From Imbricaverruca yamaguchii (Eukaryota; Arthropoda; Thecostraca; Neoverrucidae), in the NCBI GenBank assembly GCA_034440575.1, contig JAOTOL010001603.1:250001-314000 (forward strand): a stretch of DNA of 64,000 nucleotides. The letters are read 5' to 3'. Each line of letters opens with the position of its first letter. The stretch's first letter is position 1. The notes under the pieces were generated by a model that was given only the letters and a program-made list of their open reading frames with translations, was not told the DNA's origin and did no database searches. This document shows positions 1 to 11,311 of the stretch, piece by piece. The translations under genes and the position numbers were made by a program.

Positions 1-690
1 CTTAGGTCAAATTTGACCAGATCAGGTGGGACTCGGATATTGACACATATCTCAGGACGTGTAACAGATAGAAACAAATGGCGAACGCTATTCGACAGTC
101 CTTGAAATGCGCTACCGGAAATAGGTGGTGTAATTTAAGGTCTGGTCAACCGAAACGTAAGTCAAGGTCATGAACTCATGACCTCAGGTCAAGGCCTAGG
201 GAGGTCATGTAAGGTATCAATCGACACGTCTTGACGATACAAGCACAATGACGGTAATTTTCGCCTTCTAGCTCAATGCAGTGCGACGTAATGCGCAGAA
301 ATGTGTAGTGATTTCAGGTGACCTCAGAGACCTTGGTGAGGTCACTGAGCAAAAATGTCAGCGGTAACATTGAGCATAGCTTCCATCTACATGCCACAAC
401 CGTTGTGAGATCATTCCGAGCGCAAATGTGTAACTAGGAAACATTTGTATATTTTACCATAGCCTTATAATGGGGAAGCCATGGCAGCGTCCAAGGTCTA
501 AGGTCAATACTACGAAAAAAACGATATACATATTATGGTCCCTGGTGAGATGATGACATGCTATAAGTTTGAAATCAATCGCCCAATTATTGTGGAAGTT
601 ATGCCACCTAGAACTCCGAGTGTAGTTGGGTCACTTCGCCTGACCTGGTGACCTGACCTGAGATGACCCAGGATTAAAAATATATGAGGA
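1..690. other. Unique non-coding DNA with inverted AGGTCA-type motifs
   Basis: No credible reading frame. The stretch is unusually rich in GGTCA/TGACC. Three exact inverted repeats are visible: GGTCAAATTTGACC at 5-18; AGGTCATGA and its complement at 165-173/176-184 (2-bp spacer); and GTGACCTCA with its complement at 318-326/337-345 (10-bp spacer). More TGACCT/GGTCA copies crowd 628-672. AGGTCA is the known nuclear-receptor half-site, but function here is only inferred. Confidence 0.5.
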
Positions 691-770
691 CATGCAGAAA
701 AGACCAATGAACAGCTGGGCGAGGTTTGGCCTTGCTAACCCTATTAGTTTGGCGGCAAATGAGGAAAAAC

Positions 771-820
771 CGGAGGGGGGTGGCAGATATCTGCCCCCCC
801 CCCCCGGACGTGCGGGGGTT
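771..820. repeat. G/C-run palindrome
   Basis: A perfect 14-bp palindrome GGCAGATATCTGCC (782-795) is flanked by a run of six G (775-780) on the left and continues into a run of twelve C (794-805) on the right. The stem can therefore extend to about 20 bp with one mismatch. A second short inverted repeat, CCCCC...GGGGG, overlaps it at about 801-818. It could be the centre of a fold-back element or a homopolymer-prone site. Confidence 0.6.
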
Positions 821-901
821 AACGTGTCGTTTATCAGGGAAACACCAATGCGCTTCACCAATGGAACAGCGAATAATAATCATCGGAAACGTTCACCCCT
901 A

Positions 902-1202
902 GTGCTCCTAATCCCCAGCCCGACCATCCCCAGGTCCCGAGTGACTTGGCGCGACTATTGACAAACCCAGCGCCTCGTGCTCCTAATCCCCAGCCCGACC
1001 ATCCCCAGGTCCCGAGTGACCTGGCGCGACTATTGACAAACCCAGCGCCTCGTGCTCCTAATCCCCAGCCCGATCATCCCCAGGTCCCGAGTGAGTTGGC
1101 GCGACTATTGACAAACCCGGCGCCTCGTGCTCCTAATCCCCAGCCCGACCATCCCCAGGTCCCGAGTGAGCTGGCGCGACTATTGACAAACCCGGCGCCT
1201 CG
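902..1202. repeat. Minisatellite, 75-bp unit, 4 copies
   Basis: Units start at 902, 977, 1052 and 1127. They differ by a few substitutions, for example GAGTGAC in copies 1-2 against GAGTGAG in copies 3-4. Because 75 is divisible by 3, a plus-strand frame (946-1296) stays open as a 25-residue repeat rich in Pro and Asn. Nothing outside the repeat supports it as a gene. Confidence 0.9.
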
Positions 1203-1670
1203 CCGCTTCTGCACACGCCGAGATCCGCCGCCGGCCGTCATATCGCGACCCGCGTCTGACACTCGCTTCTGGCAGGGGGAAGCGGGCGCCGCCTGACCGG
1301 AGATTGACCTCCGGTCAGCGCTCCGCGTATCGTGCATGCGGCCGCACCGGCCGGCCGACTATTCATTTCCTTGTTTTCCCATAGCTCGCGCGCTTATCGC
1401 CGGCCGGCCTTATTGTATTGCTCAGAATCGCCAGTTAATTTTGGACGGTTTTATTGAGCCGATTTAGCGGCGGGATGGGGCGATAACTCTGGCGGCCGGC
1501 GGGTGGCGACCGCGCGTTCATACATCACGCGGCCAAACAAATAAATCGCGCCGCACGGACCGGCTGCGGGCGGGCGGCCGCCGCACACCAGACTGATCAC
1601 GGGCCGACTTCAATTACCGCTCTCATAAACTGGGCGACATCTGATGTGTGGCGAGCTCGGCCGGCGACCG
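1203..1670. other. CpG-rich unique island between two arrays
   Basis: GC-rich sequence dominated by CGGCC/GGCCG words, with AT-rich interruptions such as the TTAATTTTGG run near 1435. No coding frame was recognised. It may be regulatory or a CpG island, but no specific site is supported. Confidence 0.4.
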
Positions 1671-2110
1671 AAACACCGCCGAAACACTGCCGACACTGCC
1701 GACACCGCCGACACCGCCGACACCGCCGACACCGCCGACACCGCCGACACCGCCTACACCGCCTACACCGCCGACACCACCAACACTGCTGACACTGCCG
1801 ACACCGCCGACACTATGAACACCGCCGACACCGCCGACACTATCAACACCGCCGACACCGCCGACACCGCCGACACCGCCGACACACCACCGACACCACT
1901 GACACCGCCGACACACCGCCGACACCACCAACACTGCTGACACTGCCGACGCCGCCGACACCGCCGACACCGCCGACACCGCCGACACCGCCTACACCGC
2001 CGACACCGCCGACACCGCCGACACCGCCGACACACCGCCGACACCGCCGACACACCGCCGACACCAACGACACACCGCCGACACCAACGACACACCGCCG
2101 ACACTGCCGA
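1671..2110. repeat. GACACCGCC-type 9-bp (3-mer derived) array
   Basis: About 440 bp of ACACCGCCG nonamers with scattered variants (ACACTGCCG, ACACCACCA, ACACACCGC). Occasional one-base phase changes mean frames on both strands remain open with Thr-Ala-Asp or Val-Ser-Ala/Gly-Gly-Val repeats. These are repeat artefacts, not proteins. Confidence 0.9.
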
Positions 2111-4247
2111 GTCGACCGGACGCGGGGTCGGGTGGAGTGGCCCGGCAGGTGCAGACGGTGCATCCGAGTGTTGACGTGCGATGACAGGTTGCGGTTTCAC
2201 TGCATGCGAACATATTAAAAACATATCCAGTTAAGCATATTCAGTCCCCATATCACTAGGTCAGCCTAATTTTGAACTCCCCGGTAGACCACTAGATGTC
2301 ATAGAATGACGGCAATTGAACCTTCACTAGGCCGACCGGCAAATCCGCGTTCGCTGGGCGGGGAAGGAGAGTCTTGAAAGCTCCTCCACTAACTCGCGAT
2401 CTAGGTAAGCTAGGATATTATGCAAAGCATCGTTAGACAACGTTAGATACTGAGAGCCCAAAACATAGCTTAAATTAACCTTTTGGCCGACAGTGAGGTC
2501 ACCAGGGGATATGTTAGGTAATATGCAGATATTTTCTTAAATTCATGGAAATGGTTAAAAATAGGCAGAACTTCTTTTCTTTCGGCATTGTTTCTCAAAA
2601 CTAAAACAAATGTGTGTATCTATATTGGTCATAGCAAACAAGGGTCGAGACAGGGCAGGTCAGGTCGGGTCAGAATCAGGCTTATAAAAAACATGTTTCC
2701 GAAACAGAATCACGCTGGAAAGCACAGGTAAACCGGCATTTGGAAGCCATTGTACCCGAGAGTTAGTATGACTGTTTGTATCTTCTTTTTGGGATTGCTA
2801 AGAGACTTAAAAGCGATAATATGTGAACCAAACAACATGACCTTAATCTTTGGGAACGGCATGGAAAATGATAATTTATGTATCGGGTCCTTTCAAGAGA
2901 ACATGTCAAAATATGATGCACGCATCTGTTTCTTACATCAACATCGTATTGTCAGATCAGGTATCATCATTTCGTCAGTTCAAGTAAATCCAAGCTTAAA
3001 TAAAAGCAAGGACATCACTTTCGTAGCGTACAAATTCTGCTTTCAAGAAGAACTGATTTGATTCTGAAATATATTTGCAAACTATCAAGCTTATTGCCAT
3101 ATGGGCAGATGTTAGGTCATGCTGGGACAAAACATAAACTGATCAAGTACACACTTCAACTCTGGTCTAAGTATGGAATGTTTGGGAAGTAATTTCATGG
3201 AATAATCAAATTAGATCAAGTAAATGAGATCCTACGAAACCACATCATCTCAAGTCAATGGTTTGCTACCCAATGTCATATTGCACGACTTAGGCGACTG
3301 TGAAACTTAATCGTGATGGGACTTCCCAAAGGAACAGCAACATTCTGTAAACATGGCATTATGTAGAATGCATATGCTATTTTACCAGAACAGATGTCAT
3401 TAGCCTTTCAGCTATGTTTAACCAGGACGCATATGTCATGCTCATGTTCGCTGGCATCACAAATTACCCAGAAATTCCTAGCTCTCTGCAGAAAAATACC
3501 AAATTTGATCTGATATCAGGTCAGTAGTCTCGAAATTGATTGAACAACTCGACATAACATAAATGTGTGTCTTGATTAAAGAGCAAAGCTATTTAAGTTT
3601 AGCAATCATGCATTGCAACTACTCCGAATGGCGGCACTTCGAAGATTTTGGCACATCACGATCTTTGACCTGTCCTAGGTTCTAGGTCCTAGTCCTAGCC
3701 ATTGTAGATTCTGACCTGAAATTTTCCCGGAACATGCCAAAAAGGTACGCAAGAAAGCACTGAAAGTTGCATGACCCTCTACGTATTTCTACGTTCGCTA
3801 TCGTGAAAAAAATGACGGGGGGGATGGATGACTTCCTTAGCCCGTGCAAGCCCAGCGACGGCTAAATGAGAAGAGTTTGTGTCGTAGGCTCCTTCCTCAG
3901 TAATTCTGTTCTCCGTTGCGTGAGTCCACTCAGCACAGTGTGCAGGGTAAAATGCATCCTGCTCATGCTTTTGGTGGCACAAAAACAGACATTTTGATGT
4001 GGAGTAGATGCCTCTGCTTGTTGACGCAGTTATGTGGGAACACATCGATATTTTGTTATGATGCACATGACTTACACTGTGCCACCAAAGACCAAGCAAA
4101 TGTTTGAAGTACAATTGACTTTGAACCATTCATACAAGATTAAGCACGTCGCTGTGCTAAAAGCACTTACACTGTACAATCCCAAAAGGTGCAAATGTTT
4201 CTTGGATCCAAGCTGTCAGATGCATCCGAACAGCCAATGCCAGAGCC
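2111..4247. other. Unique AT-richer non-coding stretch
   Basis: No recognisable gene. The longest frame (2750-3061, plus, about 103 codons) has no recognisable motif and AT-rich codons. Short GGTCA-rich patches occur at 2640-2680 and 3660-3720, where CCTAGG/TCCTAG words are also repeated. No transposon termini or tRNA were seen. Confidence 0.4.
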
Positions 4248-4490
4248 GATCACCACTCTGCAGACGACTATTGGGCGGGTCGACACCAGCCAACTGATCA
4301 CCACTCTCCAGACGACTAGTGGGCGGGTCGCCACCAGCCAACTGATCACCACTCTCCAGACGACTATTGGGCGGGTCGCCACCAGCCAACTGATCACCAC
4401 TCTCCAGACGACTAGTGGGCGGATCGGCACTACCCAGCCGATCACCACTCCCCAGACGACTATTGGGCGGATCGGCACCAGCCAGCCGAT
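4248..4490. repeat. Minisatellite, 48-bp unit, 5 copies
   Basis: GATCACCACTC anchors the unit at 4248, 4296, 4344, 4392 and 4440. Units contain CAGACGACTA and GGGCGGGTCG/GGGCGGATCG variants. The array runs directly into a CpG-rich island. Confidence 0.9.
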
Positions 4491-4676
4491 CGGCGCCGTT
4501 GTCTCCTGTGCGCCGCATCGCGGCAAAAAGCGACGCAGTCACCGGGTCGGCTTCTGACGCGCTCCGACAGAAAAACGCGCCCACCGACTGACGGGCGCGG
4601 CGAGGTTCGAGTCGGTTCGTCCGGTCGGCGGCGGCGTTGATGAGACGTCGCCCGGGTCGGCAGGGTGGCTGCTGCT

Positions 4677-4756
<80 letters not shown>

Positions 4757-4950
4757 GCCGACGCTGCTGACCATCTGACAGCCGATGTTTTTGCGCCGTC
4801 GTGTCCGGCGCCCCGTGGCGCCCCGCGGCGCCCCGCGGCGCCCCGTGGCGATGCGGCCGTGTCACGCGGACAACGCGGCGCTGGGGCCGTCCCGCCGTCA
4901 GCCCGGCGTGTGGTCGCCGCGTCAGCTTCCGTCAGTCTCGCGCACGGCCT
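4491..4950. other. CpG-rich island between arrays
   Basis: Very GC-rich sequence separating the 48-bp array from the 35/17-bp array. It contains a pure CCG tract (4677-4761) and four copies of a 10-bp GGCGCCCCGY unit (about 4810-4853). Reading frames run through it only because it lacks AT-rich stop codons. No gene was recognised. Confidence 0.5.
4677..4761. repeat. (CCG)n trinucleotide tract
   Basis: About 28 uninterrupted CCG triplets. Read on either strand it gives poly-Ala, poly-Gly, poly-Arg or poly-Pro. It is length-unstable in principle. The flanking ACC/ACG triplets mark its decayed right edge. Confidence 0.95.
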
Positions 4951-6875
4951 GGTTGTCACCTGCAGCTCGTCACCACCCGCGGCCCTGGTGTCACCCACAG
5001 CTCGTCACCACCCGCAGCCCTGGTGTCACCTGCAGCTCGTCACCACCCACAGCTCGTCACCACCCGCGGCCCTGGTGTCACCCACAGCTCGTCACCACCC
5101 GCAGCCCTGGTGCCACCTGCAGCTCGTCACCACCCACAGCCCTGGTGTCACCTGCAGCTCGTCACCACCCGCAGCTCGTCACCACCCACAGCCCTGGTGT
5201 CACCTGCAGCTCGTCACCACCCGCAGCCCTGGTGCCACCTGCAGCTCGTCACCACCCACAGCTCGTCACCACCCACAGCCCTGGTGTCACCGGAGCTCGT
5301 CACCACCCACAGCTCGTCACCACCCACAGCCCTGGTGTCACCGGAGCTCGTCACCACCCGCGGCCCTGGTGTCACCTGCAGCTCGTCACCACCCACAGCC
5401 CCTGGTGTCACCTGCAGCTCGTCACCACCCACAGTCCAGGTGTCACCTGCAGCTCGTCACCACCCACAGCCCTGGTGTCACCGGAGCTCGTCACCACCCG
5501 CGGCCCTGGTGCCACCTGCAGCTCGTCACCACCCGCAGCCCTGGTGTCACCTGCAGCTCGTCACCACCCACAGCTCTGGTGTCACCTGCAGCTCGTCACC
5601 ACCCACAGCCCTGGTGTCACCTGCAGCTCGTCACCACCCACAGCTCGTCACCACCCGCGGCCCTGGTGTCACTTGCAGCTCGTCACCACCCACAGCCCTG
5701 GTGTCACCTGCAGCTCGTCACCACCCACAGCTCGTCACCACCCACAGCTCGTCACCACCCACAGCCCTGGTGTCACTTGCAGCTCGTCACCACCCACAGC
5801 TCTGGTGTCACCTGCAGCTCGTCACCACCCACAGCCCAGGTGTCACCTGCAGCTCGCCACCACCCGCAGCTCGTCACCACCCACAGCTCGTCACCACCCA
5901 CAGCCCTGGTGTCACTTGCAGCTCGTCACCACCCACAGCTCGTCACCACCCACAGCTCGTCACCACCCACAGCTCGTCACCACCCACAGCTCGTCACCAC
6001 CCACAGCCCTGGTGTCACTTGCAGCTCGTCACCACCCACAGTCCAGGTGTCACCTGCAGCTCGTCACCACCCGCGGCCCTGGTGCCACCTGCAGCTCGTC
6101 ACCACCCACAGCCCTGGTGTCACCTGCAGCTCGTCACCACCCGCAGCTCGTCACCACCCGCAGCCCTGGTGTCACCTGCAGCTCGTCACCACCCACAGCC
6201 CTGGTGTCACCGGCAGCTCGTCACCACCCACAGCTCTGTCACCACCCACAGCTCGTCACCACCCACAGCCCTGGTGTCACCTGCAGCTCGTCACCACCCA
6301 CAGCTCGTCACCACCCACAGCTCGTCACCACCCACAGCCCTGGTGTCACCTGCAGCTCGTCACCACCCGCAGCTCGTCACCACCCGCAGCCCTGGTGTCA
6401 CCTGCAGCTCGTCACCACCCACAGCCCTGGTGTCACCGGCAGCTCGTCACCACCCACAGCTCGTCACCACCCACAGCTCGTCACCACCCACAGCCCTGGT
6501 GTCACTTGCAGCTCGTCACCACCCACAGTCCAGGTGTCACCTGCAGCTCGTCACCACCCGCGCCCCTGGTGTCACCGGCAGCTCGTCACCACCCACAGTC
6601 CAGGTGTCACCTGCAGCTCGTCACCACCCACAGTCCAGATGTCACCGGCAGCTCGTCACCACCCGCGGTCCTGGTGTCACCTGCAGCTCACCGTCTTGTC
6701 ACCACCCGCAGCCCAGGTGTCACCTGCAGCTCGTCACCACCCGCAGCCCTGGTGTCACTTGCAGCTCGTCACCACCCACAGCTCGTCACCACCCGCGGCC
6801 CTGGTGTCACCGGCAGCTCGTCACCACCCGCAGCTCTGGTGCCACCTGCAGCTCACCGTCTTGTCACCACCGACA
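4951..6875. repeat. Large compound minisatellite, 35- and 17-bp units
   Basis: A 1.9-kb array in which a 35-bp unit (CAGCTCGTCACCACCCACAG followed by CCCTGGTGTCACCTG) is mixed irregularly with its 17-bp truncated form CAGCTCGTCACCACCCA. Variants at fixed positions (ACAGC/GCAGC/GCGGC; CTGCAG/CGGCAG/CGGAG) are shuffled along the array. The unit has no stop codon in any plus-strand frame and its length is not a multiple of three. All three plus frames therefore read through for 700 to more than 1000 codons. I treat these frames as artefacts. Confidence 0.95.
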
Positions 6876-6913
6876 GTCGACGCCAGCGTTCTCACCGGCA
6901 TTCCTGCCGTCAT

Positions 6914-7636
6914 TATTGCCGTCCTCCTGGTCGCCAGTATAGCCGTCCTCCTGGCCATCAGCATAGCCGTCCTCCTGGCCATCAGCATAGCCGTCCTCCT
7001 GGCCGCCAGTATAGCCGTCCTCCTGGTCACCAGTATAGCCGTCCTCCTGGCCGCCAGTATAGCCGTCCTCCTGGCGGCCAGTATAGCCGTCCTCCTGGCC
7101 GCTGGCATAGCCGTCCTCCTGGTCACCAGTATAGCCGTCCTCCTGGCCGCCAGCATAGCCGTCCTCCTGGCCGCCAGTATAGCCGTCCTCTTGGCGGCCA
7201 GTATAGCCGTCCTCCTGGTCGCCGGTATAGCCGTCCTCCTGGCCGTCGGCATAGCCGTCCTCCTGGTCACCAGTATAGCCGTCCTCCTGGCCGCCAGCAT
7301 AGCCGTCCTCCTGGCCGCCAGTATAGCCGTCCTCTTGGCGGCCAGTATAGCCGTCCTCCTGGTCGCCGGTATAGCCGTCCTCCTGGTCGCCGGTATAGCC
7401 GTCCTCCTGGTCGCCAGTATAGCCGTCCTCCTGGCCATCAGCATAGCCGTCCTCCTGGCCATCAGCATAGCCGTCCTCCTGGTCACCAGTATAGCCGTCC
7501 TCCTGGTCACCAGTATAGCCGTCCTCCTGGCCATCAGCATAGCCGTCCTCCTGGTCACCAGTATAGCCGTCCTCCTGGTCACCAGTATAGCCGTCCTCCT
7601 GGCCGCCGGTATAGCCGTCCTCCCGGGCGCCAGCAT
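6914..7636. repeat. Minisatellite, 24-bp unit, about 30 copies
   Basis: Unit AGTATAGCCGTCCTCCTGGY plus four to five variable bases (CCGCC, CATCA, TCACC, TCGCC, GCGGCC). The period of 24 keeps frames open on both strands as octapeptide repeats: IAVLL-type and YSRPPG-type on plus, and GYTGDQED-type and RRTAI-type on minus. Changes are concentrated in one 10-bp segment of the unit and alter amino acids in every frame, so they do not look like selection on a protein. Confidence 0.95.
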
Positions 7637-9404
7637 GGGTGTAGCCACGATTTCGAAATGCGGGGGGGGGGGGCAAGGTCGTGGTAAGTTTCGACATGAT
7701 AGAGGGATAGCCCCACTTCTCCCCCAAAAAAAAAAAAAAAAAAAATCCTTCAATGTCAACCACTCTATTTTCAATGTCTGGTTTTAAACAGTTATCCTTT
7801 CAACTTGGAACTGGTCCTTACCATTATAGCTTAGCGGTTGCTGTTGTGTGTCGACGCCACATATTCTGTCATCGATGGCGCGGCCGATGTCCAGCCATCG
7901 CTCGCCTGCTGCTGCTGCTGTTGTCGCTGTTGTTTGCTGTTGTATAACGATGCCACGGCCCATACCTGGCTATCGCCCGCGAAACACACCTGAACCTCTG
8001 GCTGAAAATAACGTGAGCATACCAAGTCATAATCAACGCATACACGGAGCAACGTTTAGCAGCAGTCAGCTCATCCGATCAGTGGTGTCCATGAAATTTT
8101 AACTTCCCACAATTTGTGACATGGAGTGCATAGCTCGCTGTCACTCCAGGAGAGTCCTCGTCTCCTGGAGCACCGCACCAGCGTGCCCCTGCAGCCGGGC
8201 GGTGCCGCACGAGCAGCGCGCAAACGTGCCATTTAATCAGACTCCATTCGAGGCGTGCATACACGTGGCGCAGTCGCCCGGGGCGCTCGCTCTTTACATC
8301 ACAAAGGTGAGCGGCGACTGCCAGCTGCCGGAATTCGTCCGCGAGCGTTACCGGCGAATAGTCTCGGCCTAATTACGCGTCCGTCACCAGTGGCTCGCTT
8401 CGACGACAGGCACGTTGGAGTCCGTCGTGGCCGCCGTTCAGGGCGCCGCACGTCCGTCGGGCGCTGCACCGCACTGTCGGAACTTCGCCAGCGTTCAATC
8501 GCAAGTGGACAAGCCAGGAGCTTTACGTGCGAACTATCTCGAACATCGCTGTCGATTGGTGACGTAACTCTGGTTATCCGAGTGATGGTAGATGCTGTTG
8601 AGTAGGCGTCTGATAACCACTACAAAACGGCTTTGAACATGGGTGTTGCTATATACTTTGTGGATATCTTTTTTTTTTAAATGGGCAAGACATTTCAGGT
8701 CACTGAACGCTGACCTCATATCTGGAAGCATGTTCGGAACATTTTTGTTAAGTTTGTAGCGAACCTTTCTTGCTGCAAATAATAGGCTCACGTAATTGAC
8801 ATTTCATATTTAAATGTTTTCTCGCCATGTAACACCGGCAATTTCAAGGTTCACAAAAGCTGTGGACCTGAATTAGCCCCCAATTATTTTTGGTGACAAA
8901 CCACACATGTTATTGCATATCAACTTCCCAGGCTCGAATTGAGCAATCGTTTGACCCATGTGAACTCGAAACACGTCGTTAATGGAAAATATGCTATACA
9001 ATATACGATATGCGAGATACGTGTATTGAACACGTGTTTCACATGAACGGCGAGGGTTTGGCCTGAACTGGAACGCCAACCATGCACGTTTAACATGAAC
9101 TGGCACCCTAATCATGCACGTTTGACCTGAACTGGCACGTGAACCATTCACATTTCAAAGTCACATACGCTGTGGACATATTTGCGCAAACGTAAGCTAA
9201 ATTATAATACATTGTTCGCAGTTCTATTCGAAATAGGGAGTGCAAGGATGCTGTCAAGTTCCCGATTCGCGATGTTACTAGAAGTTGTGATTATTATCTA
9301 CACAGGAGAGCTACTATTGGACATAACGCATATGATTGGATCATTTTTGTGACAAGCAACGCGCTGGTGGTTGTTCCATGGCTCCAATTGAATTCTAGGC
9401 GAAC
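7637..9404. other. Mostly unique non-coding DNA
   Basis: Contains a G12 run (7662-7673), an A20 run (7726-7745), and a short CTG/TTG-rich patch near 7905-7945. Between about 8110 and 8560 there is a GC-richer, complex segment with no identifiable product. From 9030 to 9150 two or three imperfect copies of a 40-bp phrase (CATGAACTGGCAC / CCTGAACTGGAACG, with CATGCACGTTT) are present. No gene was recognised. Confidence 0.4.
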
Positions 9405-9715
9405 TGGCGAAGGTGTAACAACGGGCCTTCTCGGATGGGAGTAATGACGACCACCACTCCCAGTTGGAGGGGCCACAACTGACCCTCGCTGGTGGGATGG
9501 ATGGCGGCTGGGCCTCACCGGTGGAAAGGAAGGCAACCTTGGAAGGGTGGCGAGTGACCCTCTCTGTTGAGAAGGTGGCCACCACCGCTCTCGGGTTTAA
9601 GGGGTGACAACTGACACTCGCCGATGGGAGAGGTGGGAACCAACACTCTCGAGTTGGAGGGATGGCGACTGACTCACTCGGATGGAAGTGATGGCGAAAT
9701 ACCACCAGGAAGACT
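9405..9715. repeat. Old, diverged minisatellite (about 35-40 bp period)
   Basis: Repeated phrases of the form GGTGGGATGGATGGCGRCTG and GAGTGACCCTCTC with many substitutions and length changes. Phrases such as GGAGGGATGGCGACTGAC recur every 35-45 bp. This is a decayed array, with no gene in it. Confidence 0.6.
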
Positions 9716-10506
9716 TCGACAAGCATTGCTTAGGTGACAATGTTCTCATAAGCAAACCTCCAGAACTTTCTGAGGGGTGAGGCGTTAATTGGAACAGAAA
9801 CGCCAATCAACGCGAGGCAACCCGAATCAACGCGAATGATGTTCCAACTCGTATACCTTGAACACGGAGAGCGCAATGTAAAATATCAGGTAAGGACAAT
9901 TGAGGAAAACTCGCCACTCTTGCACCCTGGAGGGTAGTCATTTAGTTTGCCATCTCACATAGGTATGGGACGGCCTCCAAGAGTTACGCAGTTGGTGTAT
10001 TGCGGAATACGGTAATGGTTTTCATCTGTCACAAGTAAAACTCATGGATGCTGACTATATTTCATTCAGATGCCATGCCAAGTAGCGAAATTTCTATCAA
10101 CCATACGTCAACACAATCAAGCTCACACACTTAATTTGCAGAGATTTCCAGAGGCCAAGGTGCGCAGGCATGACAAATGGCAGGATATTATCGTTGTGGT
10201 TCCACTATCCTTGTGGTTCTACTTTCATGCATCATCTGCAGGCGTAATGTCAATGTACGACAAAAAGCTCAGTGTTCATCCGTTCCTGGTATACTTTCTG
10301 GAATAGTTCACGGGTACAGTTGCCGCCACAAACATGCCAAACAACATACAGTTGCCGCCAAACTGCCCCGATCGCCGAGCCTATCACCGCAACTCAGTGG
10401 CACTCAAAAATGGTCACCGATGTCTGGTGCTAAGTGGGAGGAGGTCATCGAGGTTTAGTGATGAGCTTGCGGCGTCAGCGACATCTGGGGGAGAAGTTTA
10501 AATGAT
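9716..10506. other. Unique non-coding stretch
   Basis: No recognisable gene, tRNA or element end. Short open frames at 10070-10460 have no recognisable motif. CAGTTGCCGCCA occurs twice within 40 bp near 10316-10350. Confidence 0.35.
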
Positions 10507-10690
10507 AGCGCTGGTGGAGGATGAATGACGTTCAAATGACGGTACCGGTGGAGGATGGATGACGTTCCGGTGACAATGCTGGTGGAGGGTGGATGACGTT
10601 CCGGTGACAATGCTGGTGGAGGATGGATGTCGTTAAATGACGGTGCTGGATGGATGACTTTCAAATGATAGTGTTGGTGGAGGATAGAGC
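10507..10690. repeat. Minisatellite, 34-bp unit, about 5 copies
   Basis: GGTGGAGGATG anchors the unit at 10513, 10547, 10581 and 10615, followed by a shorter last copy. The unit contains TGACGTTCCGGTGACAATGC. Confidence 0.85.
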
Positions 10691-11040
10691 TCTGCTGCTG
10701 GAGCTGAGACAACTGAGCTTTGGGGCCGTATTGGAGTGTTGGCCGGTGGTGTGCACCGTATTGGAATGTTGGTGGGTGATGTGGGCCGACCTCGTCCTCG
10801 GTCCGCCACAACTGATGATCGACATTCAGGCCAGCACCTGTGCATCATGGGCGAGGGTCGCCGGAAAACTCCTCCCCCACTATCTGGTTCTGTTGAGGTG
10901 GCCAGAAGCAGAGCTAGGGAGGGTGGCGTGGTTTCTCAGCTACTGACAGCGTGTGCTCCCGATTACCGCCTGCGGGCATGACACGCAGACAGACGTCGCT
11001 GATAGGCATGACGCTTCCTGACAGGCGTGGTGTGTAAGTG
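10691..11040. other. Unique sequence
   Basis: A partial duplication near 10735-10785 (GGAGTGTTGGCCGGTG / GGAATGTTGGTGGGTG) is all that stands out. No gene was recognised. Confidence 0.3.
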
Positions 11041-11311
11041 GGCCAACCAGTACGGCCTCTAACCACACCGCACCAACCAGTACGGCCTCCAGACACACCG
11101 CACCGACCAGTACGGCCTCCAGACACACCGCACCAACCAGTACGGCCTCCAGACACACCGCACCAACCAGTACGGCCTCCAGACACACCGCACCAACCAG
11201 TACGGGCTCTAGCCACACCGCCCCAACCAGTACGGCCTCTAAGCACACCGCACCAACCAGTACGGCCTCCAGACACACCGCACCAACCAGTACGGCCTCC
11301 AGACACACTGC
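11041..11311. repeat. Minisatellite, 30-bp unit, 9 copies
   Basis: CCAACCAGTACGGCCTCCAG plus ACACACCGCA, in exact 30-bp register. Because 30 is divisible by 3, open frames appear on both strands (a Val-Arg-Pro-Pro decapeptide on plus; Val-Gly-Ala-Val-type on minus). The array is highly homogeneous and probably young. Confidence 0.95.

Noticed and set aside
2750..3061. Plus-strand frame of 103 codons as a gene
   Set aside because: AT-rich, no motif, no codon bias, and no splice or promoter context.
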